From Parasedimentitalea marina (GTDB lineage: Bacteria > Pseudomonadota > Alphaproteobacteria > Rhodobacterales > Rhodobacteraceae), in contig NZ_CP033220.1 in NCBI RefSeq assembly GCF_004006175.1, positions 1-64,000 of the forward strand: DNA of 64,000 bases, read 5' to 3'. Below are positions 61,706-64,000 of the stretch, piece by piece. The notes under the pieces were generated by a model that was not told the DNA's origin, searched no databases, and saw nothing but the letters and a program-made list of their open reading frames with translations. The position numbers and the translations under genes are program-made. The stretch's first letter is position 1. Each line of letters starts with the position of its first letter.

Positions 61706-64000
61706 TTATCCTTTCAGCGCCCGCAGCACGGTCACCGACTGCAAAAGATCATCCCAGCGTGCCGGTGCTATGCAGGCCAGCCCAAGTGGGTCGATTTGAT
61801 CTCTGCCAGAGGCGGGGCGGGTTGTGCCCGCCCGGACAAGCGTGGTGCAGAGGCTGCGCCAGCCCATGCCATGGCAGGACAGGCCAAAATGCAAATCGAC
61901 ATCCTTGGCGCCGGGCAGGGCGGCCCGGGCTGCAACCGTATCCTGCAGCGCGGCTTTGCGGATCAGGCAGAGGGCAAGACTGTTGGCCAGGACGGGATAG
62001 GTGGAGGCGGGCAGGGCATCCAGGACATCCGGCTCCACCACATTCAGCCGAGGCGCAGAGAGAAAAGAGACCGCAGCAGGAAACAGCCCTGCGGACCCGA
62101 ATTGCATGGTGGTGGCTTTCCCCCGTAAATCCTCATGCAGCAGAGCGGCTCCAATCGAACCTGCGGCAGGCTCAGCCTCAAGTTCAGCCCCCAGCACTGC
62201 GAGGAAGCGGCTGTCCAGCAGGGCGACGGCTTCGTCCAGCATGAGAAGGTGGTCGAAGGTTGCCGCGCCATGGATCGCGTCAAGATCGCCAAGGGTGCCA
62301 GTGTCAGGGGCTATGCAGGTGACCCGCCCCGGAAATAGGGCTTCGGCAATCTCTATGACCCTGGCAATTTCAGCATCCCCAGCATAGCGCGCCGGGCGGA
62401 CGAGGACCTGACCAACATGAATGTCCTGTTGCGGTAGCAGCGAAGAAAGCGCCCTTTCAGAGAGTGCTGGATCCGAGGCCTGCAACACCACTGTCAGCGA
62501 CAATTCAGTCTCTAACAAGGGGATATAGGGGGCATCTGGCGCCACCGGGAAGAGATTACGGCTATCATTTGGAGATCGATCCGGGTGGCAGACCACAGCC
62601 AGATGCAGCGGTGCCAGCCAATGCCCGTCTGCCTGGGCATCATCCAGGGTGGTCGCACCACTGTCTGCGCGCAACAGCAGCGGCTGGTCCGCCTGCGGTC
62701 TGTGGGACTGGGGCAGCGCAACGGACCACAGGGGTTTCAGACTGGTTTTGCTGCACACAAGATACGGGCCAGGGGCCTGTGTATAACCTTTTGGCAGCGC
62801 CATGCGGCGGGACACCAGGGCCGCCAGGGAGGGCACGCCATGACAGGGAAGCTGTAGGGTCATGCCGGTACCGCGACTATGGCCCTCTTCTGGATCCAGA
62901 GACGCCTGCAGCCATTCCAGCCCTGGGGTTTCGGCCTTATCCTGCGGTGCAGAAACTGCAGTCAGCCCCAGGCCAAAGACCGTTTTCAGCCAGCCCCGGA
63001 ATGCGGGAGAGAACAGCCGTTCTGCACCGGTAGCACCGGCTGTGCGCACAGCCAGGCGGGACACCGCAAATCCGGATCGGGCCGGGCCTGCCGCAAGTTC
63101 GCCCAGCAGGGCTTGGCTGATGCGCCAATACTCATCCATCGGGTTGCTGGCCAGACTGTGCGCCGCCCGCTCTACTGCGTGCAGCCCGCCCCGCAACAGC
63201 GAAGGGAAGGTGATCAGCGCATAGCCCTGTGTCACAGAAAAACTGTCCGACAACTCAAGGAGGACCGGCATAAAGGGATTGATCATAGCAACATCAAGGA
63301 ATGCCGGGCCCTTGACGGGTAGACTGGCGCTCCCGACGGCAACAAAACGGAGGGGGGTAAGGGGATCCGCCTGCCAGGCCCGCAGCATTCCTGGCGCCTC
63401 ATCAGAGCTGTCCTCTTGCCCGGTGAAGACAAAGCGCAAGCGACTCTCATCCGCAAACCAGATGTTCTCAATACAGGCGCGCCCCTTCAGGAAGCAGCCA
63501 GCGACCGGGGAACTCACTGCCCCGTCCATAGGCAAGAAGGCTTCCTCTGGGCTGTCCGGAGACTTCAGGACCGGCGCCTGGGCCGTATTCGCCAAGTCGC
63601 GCGCAACCATCTGGACATAGGTCGAGATCGGTCCGCATGTCTTTGTGGCCTCCTCCGGGGAGGCAAAGCGGCCCAGCTCATAAGAGGCGGCAAACAAGGC
63701 GGTATAGCCAACATTATGTGGTCGCTGATCAGCAGGCTGGCCGGACAGGGGCTCCAGCGTTGTCTGGTCAGGCCCGGCAATGATTGGACTGTCTTGCGCA
63801 ACATCGGCCCCGGGAATCGCAAGGACCTCCCCAGACCCGAAATTCTGAGCCGCAGCATGGGGGCTGAGCACTGTGGTTTTCACGGGCTCCGGCTGCGGGG
63901 GCTGCGGGAAACCCGGACGGCCAAGAACGCGGCCGATCAGCAGGTAATGCTGCTGCGGTGACAGGCCAGACAGAACCGCATCGGGGTAGGTTTGACTGTA
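61706..64000 (-). CDS. GT2-like protein, 5' end beyond the window
   Basis: At least 764 residues; the frame is open to the window edge. Beyond the GTG at 63883 the frame continues YSQTYPDAVLSGLSPQQHYLL, then IGRVLGRPG. This is the D-YPDV-GLDPL-HYL motif found in front of glycosyltransferases in alphaproteobacterial polysaccharide loci, so the real start is outside. The C-terminal 250 residues look like a GT2 domain (LSLTVVLQASDPALSERALSSLL, HLLMLDEAVALLDSRFLAVLGAELEAEPAAGSIGAALL). The middle is unassigned. No frameshift is visible. Confidence 0.7.
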   Translation of the reverse strand, partial: YSQTYPDAVLSGLSPQQHYLLIGRVLGRPGFPQPPQPEPVKTTVLSPHAAAQNFGSGEVLAIPGADVAQDSPIIAGPDQTTLEPLSGQPADQRPHNVGYTALFAASYELGRFASPEEATKTCGPISTYVQMVARDLANTAQAPVLKSPDSPEEAFLPMDGAVSSPVAGCFLKGRACIENIWFADESRLRFVFTGQEDSSDEAPGMLRAWQADPLTPLRFVAVGSASLPVKGPAFLDVAMINPFMPVLLELSDSFSVTQGYALITFPSLLRGGLHAVERAAHSLASNPMDEYWRISQALLGELAAGPARSGFAVSRLAVRTAGATGAERLFSPAFRGWLKTVFGLGLTAVSAPQDKAETPGLEWLQASLDPEEGHSRGTGMTLQLPCHGVPSLAALVSRRMALPKGYTQAPGPYLVCSKTSLKPLWSVALPQSHRPQADQPLLLRADSGATTLDDAQADGHWLAPLHLAVVCHPDRSPNDSRNLFPVAPDAPYIPLLETELSLTVVLQASDPALSERALSSLLPQQDIHVGQVLVRPARYAGDAEIARVIEIAEALFPGRVTCIAPDTGTLGDLDAIHGAATFDHLLMLDEAVALLDSRFLAVLGAELEAEPAAGSIGAALLHEDLRGKATTMQFGSAGLFPAAVSFLSAPRLNVVEPDVLDALPASTYPVLANSLALCLIRKAALQDTVAARAALPGAKDVDLHFGLSCHGMGWRSLCTTLVRAGTTRPASGRDQIDPLGLACIAPARWDDLLQSVTVLRALKG

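Noticed and set aside
1..64000. tRNA, rRNA, insertion sequence or transposase genes
   Set aside because: I looked for cloverleaf-type stretches and transposase motifs and saw none; absence is by eye, not by a search tool.

Overview
The window looks like most of a plasmid from a marine alphaproteobacterium of the Rhodobacterales (Roseobacter group). The evidence is the replication module (repA with parA and parB transcribed away from it), the protein families (DUF2793, YjbH/YjbF, FG-GAP, RTX), a dTDP-rhamnose operon next to an exopolysaccharide locus, and the GC-rich alphaproteobacterial codon use. This content matches the RepA-type 'biofilm' or attachment plasmids known from roseobacters. The species is inferred, not proven.

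Layout. 1-2347: two plus-strand glycosyltransferases. 2533-9700: a minus-strand exopolysaccharide block (YjbE-like peptide, YjbF lipoprotein, YjbH outer-membrane protein, CapD-type dehydratase, sugar-phosphate transferase, epimerase). 9817-12520: a Wza-type export lipoprotein and two secreted proteins, ended by strong hairpins. 12806-17223: a sulfotransferase, an RTX protein and a DUF2793/beta-helix protein. 17302-21176: the rhamnose operon rfbC-rfbB-(membrane hydrolase)-rfbD-rfbA. 21326-24757: a sulfotransferase with a coiled-coil tail, and UDP-glucose dehydrogenase bracketed by two parS-like palindromes. 24910-28947: parB, parA, an iteron origin and repA. 29106-30348: a glycosyltransferase. 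30589-42163: a near-complete type II secretion system (gspD, E, F, C, M, L, K, J, I, H, G, O) with a TPR lipoprotein. 42219-45034: two Sel1-repeat proteins. 45058-52628: a giant repeat-rich autotransporter-like protein. 52834-55976: a permease, possibly fused to an FG-GAP/UnbV protein. 56140-57593: a second RTX protein. 57865-64000: three large glycosyltransferase-like proteins, the last running off the window.

How it works together: the rfb genes and Ugd supply dTDP-rhamnose and UDP-glucuronate. The sugar-phosphate transferase and glycosyltransferases would assemble a polysaccharide, sulfotransferases may decorate it, and Wza and YjbH/F would handle export at the outer membrane. The T2SS, the autotransporter and the RTX proteins would add surface and secreted proteins. 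All of this fits a surface-attachment plasmid.

Quality caveat: many conserved genes are broken by single-base changes, nearly all of them deletions, while others (rfbC, rfbD, rfbA, gspL, gspG, gspO, the Sel1 genes, and 5 kb of the autotransporter) are clean. I treat the breaks as probable sequence errors. For broken genes I give the span of the reconstructed gene; exact break points are approximate.
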